This document shows positions 45,921 through 57,189 of a stretch of 64,000 nucleotides of DNA, one piece after another. Made by a program: the position numbers and the translations under genes. Origin of the DNA: Rhyzopertha dominica (taxonomy: Eukaryota; Arthropoda; Insecta; Coleoptera; Bostrichidae); the NCBI GenBank assembly GCA_025024175.1, contig QCXZ01000064.1, positions 60,285,325 to 60,349,324 on the forward strand. Direction: 5' to 3'. How positions within the stretch are numbered: the stretch's first letter is position 1; every line of letters starts with the position of its first letter. The notes beneath the pieces are model-generated. The model worked only from the letters and a program-made list of their open reading frames with translations, had not been told where the DNA came from and searched no databases.

Positions 45921-47785
45921 GTGTTAAATAATGTACTTAGCTTTATTGATTTATTTATCGCTGACGAGAGTTATCTGCTGCACTTTCGCATCTTTTATTT
46001 TACACGAACTTGTAATAACTTTACAAGGGCGAATACTTTCAGCGTCCATAATATGCTTTCGGAAAGTCCTGTAACATTAAGCGCTAACAAAGAAATTACT
46101 AATCTGAGTGTAGCAAATGTTGTAAAATAATCTATAAATTGATGGTAATGTTTTGGTCTTGTTTTCCATATATACATACTTTTATAACGACATCTCGCAT
46201 GGTTATTTAATTGAAAGGACTAAATTAACAAAAATGTGTATGCTGAATGTCCTTGAAATATTATCGCTGGAATATCAAGCTATTGGATTTTCTGTCAAAT
46301 GTTATATACAGCTGCAAGCCGCAGATTACAAGTCGCTAAACTTCAAACTCAGTTACCGCAAGTTAGGCCAGCTCGTTCTATTCAGTAAACCTCAAAAGAT
46401 GGAGAGAAGGGCGAAATTCAATTCGACGAAGATCGGGGACTACCTCCTACACAGCTAGTTAATCAGATAATCAATATTTAATCAGATACGCCTTCTACAC
46501 GGTGTCGTTGCATATGCGGTGTAATGGTTGCATTTGCGATTAAAAATCCTGTTGCAAGTAGCGTTGTATATTGTACTGTTGGTTTATTGCAGTTCTGTTT
46601 ACCTTTTGCTTTGGTAACGTACATTTCGTGGTAGCTCCGTTTTGCAAGTATATTTTTAAGGTTTTCCTAACTTTTTTTGTATGCAACAAGGGAATGCAAT
46701 GGATAAAATGTTCGTAAGCAATATACTGGTTTATGTACGGTAGCCCCAACCTCCCTCTGCTTTTTTTATGCATTCATTAAACATTCAAAGCTATATTTGT
46801 TTAGTTCAGGTGGTAATTAATCATGATTTCGTTGAATGAGATTTGAGTCTTCGGGTACAACATTTTCAACATTATTGTCAGTAACATCTTCCGCCATTTC
46901 GATTTCTTCAAAAACCTCTACGTTGGGTTCACCTCCTTGAGGGTGGGAAACATCAACCCCATTCCACGGTCTACACATTTTTGTAATAAGTAGGGGCTGT
47001 AAGAATATTTTTATTTGCAGTTTTACCAAAATTTATTGCTATTTTAAAACATACCTTAAATAACGCAAATAAAATGTATAGTCTTGAAAGAAACCGTTTT
47101 GTTATACAGCTAATAACAGGCAACAAACGAAAAGCTTAGGAAAATGTAATAATTATAGATATTTTAGAGAAATTTTGCCGGTGCATATCCAGGAATTACA
47201 GCTTTTTACACATTCTTTCTCAACAAGTAGGTTGTGGTAAATCTCTTCAAATACCTAGATAATTTGTATTCATGTTAAAATATTTCTATTGACTGGTCAT
47301 TTTTAAAAGAACTTAGTGATATAGAAAAAGCTGTTTTATATNTTCAATTATTATTTTTCTTTATGAATACACAAAACGTAACACAAATGTTTCTTCTTTC
47401 CTTTTCTTATTTTGTTATTAGTCGTCACATGCTCGCACGATTATTATGTTTATATTACGTATACGTTTATACTGTAATTAGTTTATTTTCTGTAATTGGG
47501 TGATTAACCTTTTGAAAATAAATGTATATCATTATTCATTTATTTATTATTATTAGATTAATTTGTTCCCGTCGTAAATTTACTTTAAAAAAGACTAGTG
47601 TTTTTAGTTACAAAAATCCTGTTTTTATTTAAAAATGCATGACTTGTGGCAGTTAAAAGAATTTTTAATTTCGCCAAATTTTCCTCCCCTCCTAGATGTC
47701 CCCAGGGACAAAAACAAAGGAAAGCGTTCGAGCTACAGGAAAAGCACGGTCCATATCCGTCATCTGACATTGTCCCATTATTATT
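45921..47785. other. unassigned intronic sequence before dpr exon
   Basis: Mixed AT-rich DNA. Open frames 46153-46458 (plus), 46540-46773 (minus) and 46817-47029 (minus, with an acidic stretch VEVFEEIEMAEDVTDNNVEN) are not recognised. The acidic one is more protein-like than average, but its origin is unclear. The last 40 bp form the acceptor region of the next exon. Confidence 0.3.
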
Positions 47786-47790
47786 TCCAG

Positions 47791-47959
47791 GAAATCAACT
47801 ACGATTCCCCGAGGGGCGGCGTGAGCGTCATCACGGAGAAGGGTGACGTAACAGTAAGCTACCTGCTGGTCCAGAGGGCCCGCGACTCAGACTCCGGCAA
47901 GTACACTTGTAATCCCTCCAATGCAAATCCCAGGACGGTGACTGTGCACGTCTTAAACG
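47791..47959 (+). CDS. dpr: dpr-family protein, exon with second half of Ig domain 2
   Basis: Acceptor TTATTTCCAG ends at 47790. The exon reads EINYDSPRGGVSVITEKG, DVTVSYLLVQRARDSDSGKY and TCNPSNANPRTVTVHVLNG, ending in G|GTAAGT (GT at 47960), phase 1. INYDS.RGGVS..TEKGD.T.S.LL.Q.A...DSGKY.C.PSNA......VHVLNG is the most conserved stretch of Dpr proteins. DSGKYTC supplies the second Ig Cys (codon 47908-47910), pairing with the Cys in the upstream exon. Joining both exons restores an Ig domain of normal length with no gap. In the family the next exon carries the C-terminal membrane-associating tail. It was not found in the remaining 16 kb, either because it is further downstream or because that region is poorly conserved. 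Confidence 0.95.
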
Positions 47960-48595
47960 GTAAGTGAGTGACCATATATCTTGAGGGCTGCGTCAGCCGA
48001 CCCGGTAGATTGAACGGAAGAATTTATGCGGCGCTTAACGGAGACAGCTGCTACTAACTGGAATAGTTCGAATTAACCTGCAAACTGTAATTGCTTCGAA
48101 AGTCGAACGCGGGCCCTAGAAAACACCTGCCTCGGACAGCGCCACGGTTACGCGGAGGCTTCCGTTCTTTCGTCTGCTTTATCTCTTAATATTTACCTGG
48201 GTGCTAGTTAATTGAAATGTCATGCCGACGAAGATAGGCCATATAATTAAATTTAGATAGCTCATAATAGTATGATAAGTTACTTTATAAATGTGATCGT
48301 CTAGTTCTTTAGTAGGACCCAAAAATTACGTTGTATTTTAATTAGTTCGATATGAAGGTCTGTAACGGAAAGGTAAACAAAAACACATAATTCGGTGTAA
48401 CATATATATCGTATATTTTGCACCGAAAAACTGCGGAGTGCTACAATAGACTGGAGAAAAACCGCAGAATATGCTCCAGTCTGTACATAGTAAATAGATG
48501 TTATATTTAACTATGAAAAATATGTTTGTATGGTAGCAAATCAGGCTAGACCTGAATTTACTTAAATATCGCATATTGCGTCATAAATCGTTGGA
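47960..48595 (+). other. dpr intron start, GC-rich then AT-rich
   Basis: The first 240 bp after the donor (to about 48200) are GC-rich and free of TE motifs, like the other islands. The rest is AT-rich with nothing recognised. Confidence 0.35.
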
Positions 48596-48599
48596 GGAG

Positions 48600-50470
48600 G
48601 CTCCTCGAAAAGGCCAGGTATGTAGCAGGGACCTGTATGTGCCTGAGAAACAAACAGAATGGTTTAATTGGTGGTCAGTGGTAGAACCACATTGACCAGT
48701 AATAAGCGTTGTCGCTGTGAAGAAATTGTATAATTAAGCTGTAAAGAAATTATCAGAAACAAGTGACGAGACAAGAATTCACGTAAACAAGACATCACAA
48801 GGCAAATAAGGGAAAATATCAAAACAGTATAAAAGCACAAACAAAACAAGACAGGTATATACACATACACATAATACATAGGGGAAACATATACAATAAA
48901 GACAGCCTTGTATGACTTATTCAACGTGGTTCTCGAAGGCAATAGCCTAGAGCTAAAATCCCATATCCCGCAGTAAATGGTGCCTCGGCATTTTAGTACG
49001 TGGAGACGCTATGCTCACAACGCCCAGCCTAGAGTTCGAAGGAGGACACCACCACTGTCTCTCAGGTGAAGCCTTTCGGGCTTCGAGAGCACCCACGTTG
49101 TAGGATATCCTTGGTAGCCTAACAGCCTTTGATCTCTGCTAAAGGCATTCCCAACGAGAAGTCACACCAAATAAAGCCTGCAGTGGCCCAATGCAACGAG
49201 TAAATGTCGTGGTGTTGATATATGTAGAAATAAAGGGTTAATAAATGCATAAAACAACAATAATGGTAACGTAAATGCGATTTCGTGAGGGGTTTCAGAA
49301 CAGAATGCGTAAATTCGTTATAATAAGCAAAAGGGAAGCTGAAAAGAACGTACGTATAGTTAAGTTATGATCCTATGGCATAACGTAACAAGAGATATCA
49401 ATGCAGCAAAGAATTTTACCTAGAGGATCGTCTCCCGACTACGCTCTAGCAGGCGCCGTGCGGAAGGGTCGACCTCGCCGGCCTGCATTTCGTGTAGTGG
49501 CCTCCAGGTCTGCTCTGGCCGGGATATCGCAGCGGATGGTCTCCGAGAGCGGATCTCGCCCCGTCGGTACGATAGCGGTCCGAGTGGTGTCTCCCCCGGG
49601 CGTACAGCTCGTTGTCGCACAGCTGGTGACGGTGGTTCTTAGCCTTGCACGGTTACGCACGTTCACCCCCCCTGCCATTCAGCTAACTCTCGGAGATGAG
49701 GTCTAGGTGTTGAAGGAATGCAAGAGGTCGGGCTTGGCGTGACGATTAGCACTTCCTCAGGGGTCACCTCTTCCACAAGGAAATTACCGTCACGATGAGG
49801 GTTACTAAGGGGTCACTTCGCCCAGGAGATAAGCTTGGCGTCACGATTAGCACATCCTCAGGGGTCACCTCTTCCACAAGGGAATTAGCGTCACGATGAG
49901 GGTTACTACGGGGTCACTTCGCTCAAAAGGGAGACNCGGCGTCACGNTTAGTACTTCCTCAGGGGTCACCTCTTCCACAAGGGAATTAGCTTCACGATGA
50001 GGGTTACTAAGGGGTCACTTCGCTCAGAAGGGAGGCTCGGCGTCACGATTAGCACTTCCTCAGGGGTCACCTCTTCCACAAGGGAATTAGCTTCACGATG
50101 AGGGTTACTAAGGGGTCACTTCGCTCAGAAGGGAGGCTCGGCGTCACGATTAGCACTTCCTCAGGGGTCACCTCTTCCACAAGGGAATTAGCGTCACGAT
50201 GAGGGTTACTAAGGGGTCACTTCGCCTTTAGGAGGAGAGAACTGGATGGCACCTGAAAGAGATCTCAAGTCCCGTCGCGGCCCCAGTGCCACCTTTTTTA
50301 TACGTTTTTGGAGGCCCCGATTAGAGAGGGGTCGTATCACGATCTAGATTAGAGTAGGGCTATAGAAGTAGTAGGGCGGCGCTCACATATGTGCGCGATC
50401 GGGACTTTTCTCCCGAGCTGCAGGTGGTGGGAGCCTTCAGGCACGAGGGTAATTCTATGCATAATAATAA
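48600..50470 (-). mobile_element. GC-rich repeat-bearing block, possible long LTR or non-autonomous element
   Basis: About 1.9 kb, with GC content at 49390-50440 well above the rest of the window and unlike the single-copy islands. It contains a 101-bp tandem array and, read on the minus strand, TATAAAAAA (complement of 50294-50302) followed by GC-rich leader sequence, as in retroelement promoters. AATAAA-type words lie at the far (left) end. No protein motif and no clear TG...CA ends with a duplication. Open frames at 49401-49706 (both strands) are GC-driven. Mobile origin is an inference. Confidence 0.4.
49732..50225. repeat. 101-bp tandem repeat, ~4.9 copies
   Basis: The word GATTAGCAC (with variants) recurs at 49744, 49845, 49946, 50047 and 50148, exactly 101 bp apart. 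Units differ at few positions. Each unit is two related halves of about 50 bp, both starting GCGTCACGAT and both containing AGGGGTCAC, so the array is a homogenised dimer repeat. Confidence 0.95.
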
Positions 50471-50559
50471 TTAAAAATAGCACCTAGGGGTGATATGTTT
50501 CACTACTCAAGTGTTTGGTAGGCTACCTGCAGCTAGAATCAAAATAGATTTGCTCAAAT

Positions 50560-52105
50560 TCGAAACCGGAAAGTAACTGCACTAAGTCAAAATTGTTGTC
50601 TATGAATCCATCAACACCGAGGCTTTATGGACTTCCTGAAATACACAAAGATAACTGCCCCATCAGACCTGTTGTTTGTTACCTAAGTTCTCCGTGTTAT
50701 AAATTTGCTAAGTGGTTAAATTTGACCCTTTGCGAAGTTTTGCATTTCGAAAATTGTTTTCGCTATTAAAAATTCAATTGACTTGACCAATAACTTAAGA
50801 ATTTTCTTGTCTCTTTCGATGACAATAATTTATTTTCTTGGATTCCTCCAAAAGACTGTCTAAAAATATTAAATAATTTGCTGTTAAATTGTAACTTACC
50901 TGTGTTTCACAAAAATAATATAGTTTCTTTAACAGAATTTGTCTTAAATATATTTTTTTCTGTTTCGATAATAACTAATTCATACAAAATTCAGGCTTAG
51001 CAGTGGGTTCTTCTCTTAGCCCACTTTTAGCAAAACTTTTTATGAACAAGATATTTTCAAAAGCGTTTCTTATTCTTCCCATATTAAATTTTGGTATCGT
51101 TATGTAGATGATCTTTTGTGGCTTTTTACAGGAATCACAATGACTTAAATAATTTTCTTACGCTTATTAATCAATAATCAAATTCTTTTTTTAGATTTAT
51201 TAATCATACGAAACCAGTCTTCTCTTTACTCATCTTTCCCATATGCACCCATAACATTATTAACTTCTTTTCTTTTCACCCTTATACACACAAATTATCC
51301 GTATTCCATTCTCTTTTTAACAGACTTTTTAAATTACCTCTTCCTTCAAACGCTTTTGAAAAGGTAGCGAGTGTAATTCTTCAAATTGCTTTTAATAATA
51401 ACTTTACAAATCATGTAATATAAAAATTATACTTTAAATATTTAACAAAATTTAAGTTTTCTTTTAACACCGTTCATGTTGAAGAAGCCAAAATTTGGTC
51501 GTTCCAGTCTCACCTAGTTTATCTAAATTGATTTCCTCTCATGGGGTAAGTGTTGAATTTTTTACTGTAGGCAGCGTGTTTTCCTGTTTTGTTCTCAATA
51601 AATGCAAAATTCCAGTTTTGACTCATTCGGGAGTATATAGTTTTTCTTGCAACGATTGTATTCCTTTTTCAATTAGAGGCAATGAACATTTTAAACAATA
51701 TGAAAAATACAGAAATACTGACATAGTTAAAGCAAATTCTTCGTTAGCAAATCATTTATTGTCATATAAACACACTGCCTGTTTAAATAATTTAAATTTT
51801 TTACATTTTTTTCATAAATCCTCAAAACTAAATTTCCTAGAAATTCTTGAAATATACAAAATTATAGATAACGGTAATTTTACAATTTTGAATGATTTTT
51901 GTGATTTTAGTTGCCCTATTCTAAATTCTTTATTTGATTATTGATTTCATGTTTGTGCTTTTAGTATGCAGGGTACGTTTTTGTTTGAAGTCAAGATTGC
52001 TTATTTCGAATTTGACGTCAGTTTTATAAATTCTTTTGTATTTCTATATTTACATTATTAGGCACTGATGATGGCTAATTTTAGTTAAATTTGTTAAATA
52101 TAGTA
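50560..52105 (+). mobile_element. Penelope-like element, family B
   Basis: Plus-strand Penelope-like element distinct from family A. STPRLYGLPEIHKDNCPIRP (usual PRFYGLPKIHK....RPI) is at about 50615. KIQGLAVGSSLSPLLAKLFM (RT, usual GxxMGSPLSP) is at about 51000. The frame then breaks repeatedly around the catalytic box, where YVDD is replaced by a stop-containing stretch near 51100. The last frame, 51495-51944, includes HSGVYSFSCNDC (start of GIY-YIG), GNEHFKQYEKY, SSLANHLLSYKHTACLN and ends LNSLFDY. YIG is lost: the Cys-loop is followed by IPFSIRGNEHF. AT-rich, decayed. A damaged hammerhead lies at its 3' end. Confidence 0.75.
51495..51944 (+). pseudogene. degenerate GIY-YIG endonuclease domain of family B element
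   Basis: A 149-codon open frame. GVYSFSCNDC is the GIY strand with the typical Cys pair. The second strand (YIG) is replaced by FSI, and the following R..EH is present as RGNEHFKQY. HLLSYKHT fits the usual H....H segment. The catalytic geometry is therefore doubtful. Confidence 0.6.
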
Positions 52106-53375
52106 GATTTAATAGACTTTGTCAAGACTATTCTTGTAAAAGTAACTTTACTACATATATCCACTTAGTGAAAATGGACCAGTTTACATTGTTTAATGAC
52201 CCCAATTTTGAGTATTCTATCAAAGCTGCAAATCTTGGTTAACAAGTTGTAGTCTATTGTATGTTCTTAAAACTTTTACACTATTTCTTGTTTGGGTCAC
52301 TTCTAATCATAAGACAATGTTGACAATGTGAACCTTTCAGCGAATTACTAATGGTAGGAAGTAGTGTTAGGAGTAACCAAAACAAAAGTAATATCACTAA
52401 ATAAACTACCAACTTTTTAGTGTTTGTTCCTTTTACTAAGTTTGAATTACCTAATGAAAAGCGAGCAATGTGGCAGATTGGAGACGGATAAAAATGCTTA
52501 TGTGAGACCCACAGAAGGCTTGAAAAATTGAAAACACTTAACTACTTACAGCAAAATGGTTTCATTTTTAAGTTTTTGTTTTACCTTTGTACTTTACTAA
52601 CATGCATTTTAATTCAGTAAACATCTTTAATTGTCCCAAAATATTACGAAATCAACATATAGTTCTCTCTGATTACAAGAATATCACTTCCAAGCAAGCT
52701 TTGTCTTCAATTTCTTGTAAAAAGAAAACGAATACAGACACCAAATTTTAGCTGCTAATATTCCAGTAACTAACGTATTAAGTACCAGTAGTTTTTAGAG
52801 AGGCATATTTCACAACCTGCATTTCGTACCGAATAAAAATGCATGTATGCTAAATACTTGTACCAAAATATTCCAGTACCTGTATTTTTACATGTGGTGA
52901 TGCTTCAGATATTTTAAACACCTGTAATCAGCAATTTCTGATTTATTTTAATTGTTTGTATTGATCACCCATTACTTGCAGTAGAAGTTGTAAAACCTAG
53001 TTGTAAAGATTCGTATAAGTATATTTTGCAATCAATGCCTAGTAGGACAGATCAGATTAAAAATTAGGCAGCACTGAAACTTAGTGTTATAGTGATAGCA
53101 GTGGCGATAAAAGGAGCTTTGTAAATAGTGTTTGATTATATATTATGTTTACTATGGGAAAAATCAGTAATTTTTAATTTTTTTATCAAACAAATTGCCT
53201 TTTGCATCTGAATTAGTCCTCTAAAGTACATTTACCGTAACATCAATTTCAGCATATTTGTTTTCAGCTTTTTGATCAAAGATTTCACACAATTTTGTGC
53301 AGAAGGATAATGCATCAAACGGTCAAAGCGAGCTCATTTGTTCCCGATATAACCACTAAACGACTTCACCATAGC
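52106..53375. other. unassigned AT-rich sequence
   Basis: About 1.3 kb without recognised coding or repeat structure. Confidence 0.25.
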
Positions 53376-53379
53376 CATC

Positions 53380-53930
53380 GTTTAAGCTTTGATGTGATCT
53401 CTACCTCCAGGTACATCCACCATGCGCTTTCACGCGCCAACTTCGCTCTAAGCCATGTTTTGTTTCACTAAAATATGAATAATACGATAGAATTCCATTA
53501 CTGGGTGCCTTTGTGGCGCCGATACCGGATAATTCGTTTTGAAAGCGGCGCGCTATTGGAAATTGCTATTACGGATATGATCTCTTCGGCGAAATCTTCC
53601 AGCGCTGCTGCTGCTGTTGCTGCTGCGGGCATAAACAACTTGTTGGATTTTGCCGTAAATTTTGAACAAGTAGGCGCTTGGAATCCAATTACGCGGCGTC
53701 TTTTGAAATAATAAAGAGTTGCCGTAACAAATTACGCCCAGTTAATGTACCCTAATCGCACCGTGTTCCCCAGACCTGCACTAATTCCAAATTAAATGTT
53801 GCGATTTGGAAACATCCACAAGGGAAATTAGGCACAAGTTTGAGTGGAATTCTTGCGCGGGATGAGCGGGAGAGCGGAGGTGGTTTAACGAAAATGCTCG
53901 TACGTAATTTAGAATAATTTTTAATCACTG
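53380..53930. other. GC-richer island, no TE signature
   Basis: About 550 bp with CpG and a GCTGCTGCTGTTGCTGCTG run at 53608-53626, giving Ala repeats in the open frame 53475-53711. No motif; the run is more likely a simple repeat in non-coding DNA. Candidate conserved non-coding segment. Confidence 0.35.
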
Positions 53931-54055
53931 ATATACCCATTTAAAGCGTTTGTCTCTTTGTTTGTTAGGAGTATTGGGTTAGGTACTTAAAATTTTAAAA
54001 CAGAAAGAGTAGTTTCTAGTCATTTCTTGTGTTTGCTGGCTTAATGCTTAGTGCA
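53931..54055. other. unassigned
   Basis: Short spacer; nothing recognised. Confidence 0.2.
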
Positions 54056-54059
54056 GGAC

Positions 54060-54745
54060 CTCAAATCTTAATCTAATCTTAATCAATATTGAGGACGAGA
54101 AAAGTCATCTGGCGCAAGATCAAAAATAATTAGTTACAGAAGTAAATAGTAAGGTACGTTGAAAACCCATTGATACAAGCTTGATAAATGGCAACAATGA
54201 AAAAACAAAGCATCTGTCTATTGAATAATAGACACAATGTCAAATCATACAATTCCATATGGGTGTTAAAAGTTTCGATATAGAAACATACGGTTTCTCA
54301 AGCAACAGTTTTTTAATTTTGCTCTTAAGGATATTACTTGCTTTGAAGTTACTGATAATATTGATAACCTCTTTATTACACTTAATCCCTTGGTAGACAT
54401 AACACGATTGTACAACAGATAGACGTGAAAACGGAATTATAATTAATGCGTATCCTGTTTATCTTGAAATGTTTTAAATTATCGTATACATACAAAATTA
54501 CATTAATAATGAGCAACATCGGTAAGCCCTCCTTTTTAAATAATTCATGTGGGTGTTTGCTATCCATGTGTCTAATTTTTTTGAGATATGGACACTTTTT
54601 CTACATGTTGAGAAATGTAAAATATTGCAGTGATGAAATCCCTTCATTGATTAACCTAGTTAATATATTTTGATCAATGGCAATATCGTATGAATAGCAG
54701 AAGAACCAGTATCAAACCCTGCGGTACTCCCATATTGACATACTT
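54060..54745 (-). mobile_element. LINE 3' fragment, minus strand
   Basis: Minus-strand non-LTR retrotransposon. MGVPQGLILVLLLFIRY is at about 54740-54690 (usual [13 protein letters not shown]). After a deletion of the catalytic region, HMDSKHPHELFKKEGLPMLL and VILYVYDNLKHFKI lie at 54567-54440 (usual L...HELFK.L.ILT.P.LYIFE...Y), then TIVLCLPRD. The remaining part to about 54060 is probably the polyprotein end and 3' UTR. Several stops. Confidence 0.6.
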
Positions 54746-57185
54746 TTTTCGGATGTGCAGTTATTTAAAATTTTTAAAATCTGGTATTTGCATACTCAAA
54801 AAATACATGGCGTCATGATCTAAATTTGTGGCAATTTTTTTATTTTCTCTCTCAATTAAGGGGTGATCGCTGTCTACTTCTGAGTGGGGGTAAGCTTTCA
54901 TTAAACACTTGCAATACATTATTTTTAGCCTGACAATTAATTTTATAATGTATATATGTATGTAATGTAAACTTTGTGCATTTGATATGAATCTTGACAG
55001 TTCGTGTCTAACACGGAATCATCACTGTTAATTAATTGTTCTTATCTGCCAGCATGGCGTTTGATGAACTTGATACTTGAGAGTATAATTCTTCATTAAC
55101 ATTTTTTGTAGCCCACTTTGTGTTCTCCAATAATATTTCATTAGCTTCAACTATTATTCCCACATCAGCTTCAGGATTTAAAGATGGCCTTACAGTGTAA
55201 TTTTCTGCAGGCTACACTGTACCTTCGAGTATTATAGAATTATTAGATACCTTCTTCAATTACTTTAGTCTAAAGAACTGGATGTTTAAATTGCAGTCCA
55301 TTTACAATTTGAAATTGTCCAAGTCGTAGATAAACACTTGGACACGTTGAACAGCTACAGGAGTAATTGTATTACAGCTCGAAGGCGAATTTGTAATTCT
55401 ACTCTACATTATTACCTCAGAGATAAATTCACCCATGTATTGGTAAAAACGCCATCAAGAACGTACCGCTACACCAAAATGTGCCAGTATGGCATTTTCC
55501 TGGAACGAAAAATGTATCACTTGGATATATCGATAAGATAATTAAATTAATAATGAGGTTGGTTTAGATTTCTTCACCGCAATCCTAAGAAACCACCAGT
55601 CGACTGAAAAAAATTGCTTAATAGCTAGAGCAAAGCCTTACAAATCGCTCCGTTTAATTTTTGACACTTCTGCCTTTGATTAATGTACTTTTTACGGCCC
55701 AGGCCTTGTTCGGCTTTGTCCTGAAAGCCTGTCCCCTTAGTCCCACATTTTTTTCTCTGCGTGGGTCTGCCGGTCCACCAAGCGTCCCAACGCAGACTGC
55801 ACCTGTATTTTTTTATTCGATTGATAAATTGTTGCATGTTGCCACCTAGCAGAAACGGTAAGTTTTCAACGAAAACTTGCCACAAGGTCGGGTTACAAAT
55901 TTTGTTAAAGTACTTTGATTCAAATATACAGTCTGAATGTCGGCAGTTGAGCAGACTGTTGTATAGCCCGGAGCATTCTTTACGCTTATTCCCCAGAAAT
56001 TCGAAGTTACTAACATACGTTTGCTCGGGACGAGACCTAATTAAATTAAATCTACGCCTGAAAGTTCTTCCACTCACATAGACACCGTTAAAGCAGTTGC
56101 GAGTTCAGACATTCGCGTTTGGCTTACTAGGCCATAAATGTAAACGACTGGTGTTCTGTAGTCAGCCGTTTTATGTTGCAACTTTCGTTCAAAATCTTGA
56201 ACGCTTGCTGCACAAACTATGCCTTGGGGACCGCAGTTATTATAATTTGCAGCAATGTATATTATTTTCTGAAAAGTTTGGATGCATTTGCTAGGATTAA
56301 ACGCCTTGTTGAAATTATAACGTGAAGGTAACTTTCATGACTTTCACGGAATGTTTACTAATCTGTAACTCTTTACGTAAACATAATTTCCATAAGGGCA
56401 AAAATAATCATTGCTGAATGAAGTGTTACATAATTTAGAGAATCAAATTCATACCAACTTTCATCTTTATAACTTTACTTGGTCATTTACACCATCCGGC
56501 AGGCTTAACCATTACGTTAGTCAAAACTTTTTTGTTGGTTTTATTTATTTTTGCTGGTAAATATTTCTCATTGTAAACTACAATTACGAAACCACTAATT
56601 TTCATTTTTTTAATTTCTACTGTCTGTCACATTACATAGTTTTATCACTTTTTTTCTCAAATGTTTCGACGATCGTTTTATTATTTTCTACATACGTTTC
56701 CTTGCGAGCAACAATACAGATTACTTCTGTTTCAGTATTTCCGAATGTGGGTTGTATTTCTTCAGGTAATGAACTATATCATTAGTTTCAAATATTTTCC
56801 TTTATCTTGACATTCTTCTGGATTAAAGTCTTCTCCTGAGACCAATGTAATGTTTTAACAATTCTTTTTATTCTGAGATACTTGTAAAATTAATACACCT
56901 TTTTTTATCTATTATAGTGATTTTATTTTCATTTTGACGTGGCTCAGATTTCTGGTTATATTTTGTACCAAATACCATATAAGCTCTTATTCTTTATTTT
57001 ACCTGTCCAGTCAACACCCATCAGTTCATAGCATTTTTTCAGAAATTCTGGCTAAAAATAAGATCACAAATGAATCACTGTCTCAGCATATACTATTTCC
57101 TTAGTTTTGTTTAATTGATTGTCATCTTCAGTAAAAAGTGTTATTAACTTAAGACCACATGCTTTAAAATAATTTGTTAAAATGT
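54746..57185. other. unassigned region with two protein-like minus frames
   Basis: No family identified in 2.4 kb. Two minus-strand stretches look more protein-like than background. At about 55214-55032 the frame PAENYTVRPSLNPEADVGII continues to a stop after ~59 codons. Near 57040-56980 a short frame reads EFLKKCYELMGVDWTGKIKN. The longer minus frame 56077-55625 (basic, with Cys) is also unrecognised. These could be debris of unfamiliar transposons. Confidence 0.3.
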
Positions 57186-57189
57186 TTTA

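Larger units (their letters stand above)
29547..47790 (+). other. 18.2-kb dpr intron splitting Ig domain 2
   Basis: Phase 0 intron, GT at 29547 and AG at 47789-47790. It separates HNSE from EINYDSPRGG within one Ig fold. It holds at least six retroelement fragments, several DNA-transposon relics, two unclassified TIR-bounded blocks and five GC-rich islands. The intron is inferred from exact reading-frame and domain continuity, not from transcript data. Confidence 0.88.

Noticed and set aside
49401..49706. Long open frames on both strands in the GC-rich block as genes
   Set aside because: Three overlapping frames on opposite strands are open simply because high GC removes stop codons; there are no motifs.
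53475..53711. Ala-repeat frame (SSAAAAVAAAG) as a transcription-factor exon
   Set aside because: The run is a GCTGCTG simple repeat; flanking residues show no domain and no splice sites were evident.
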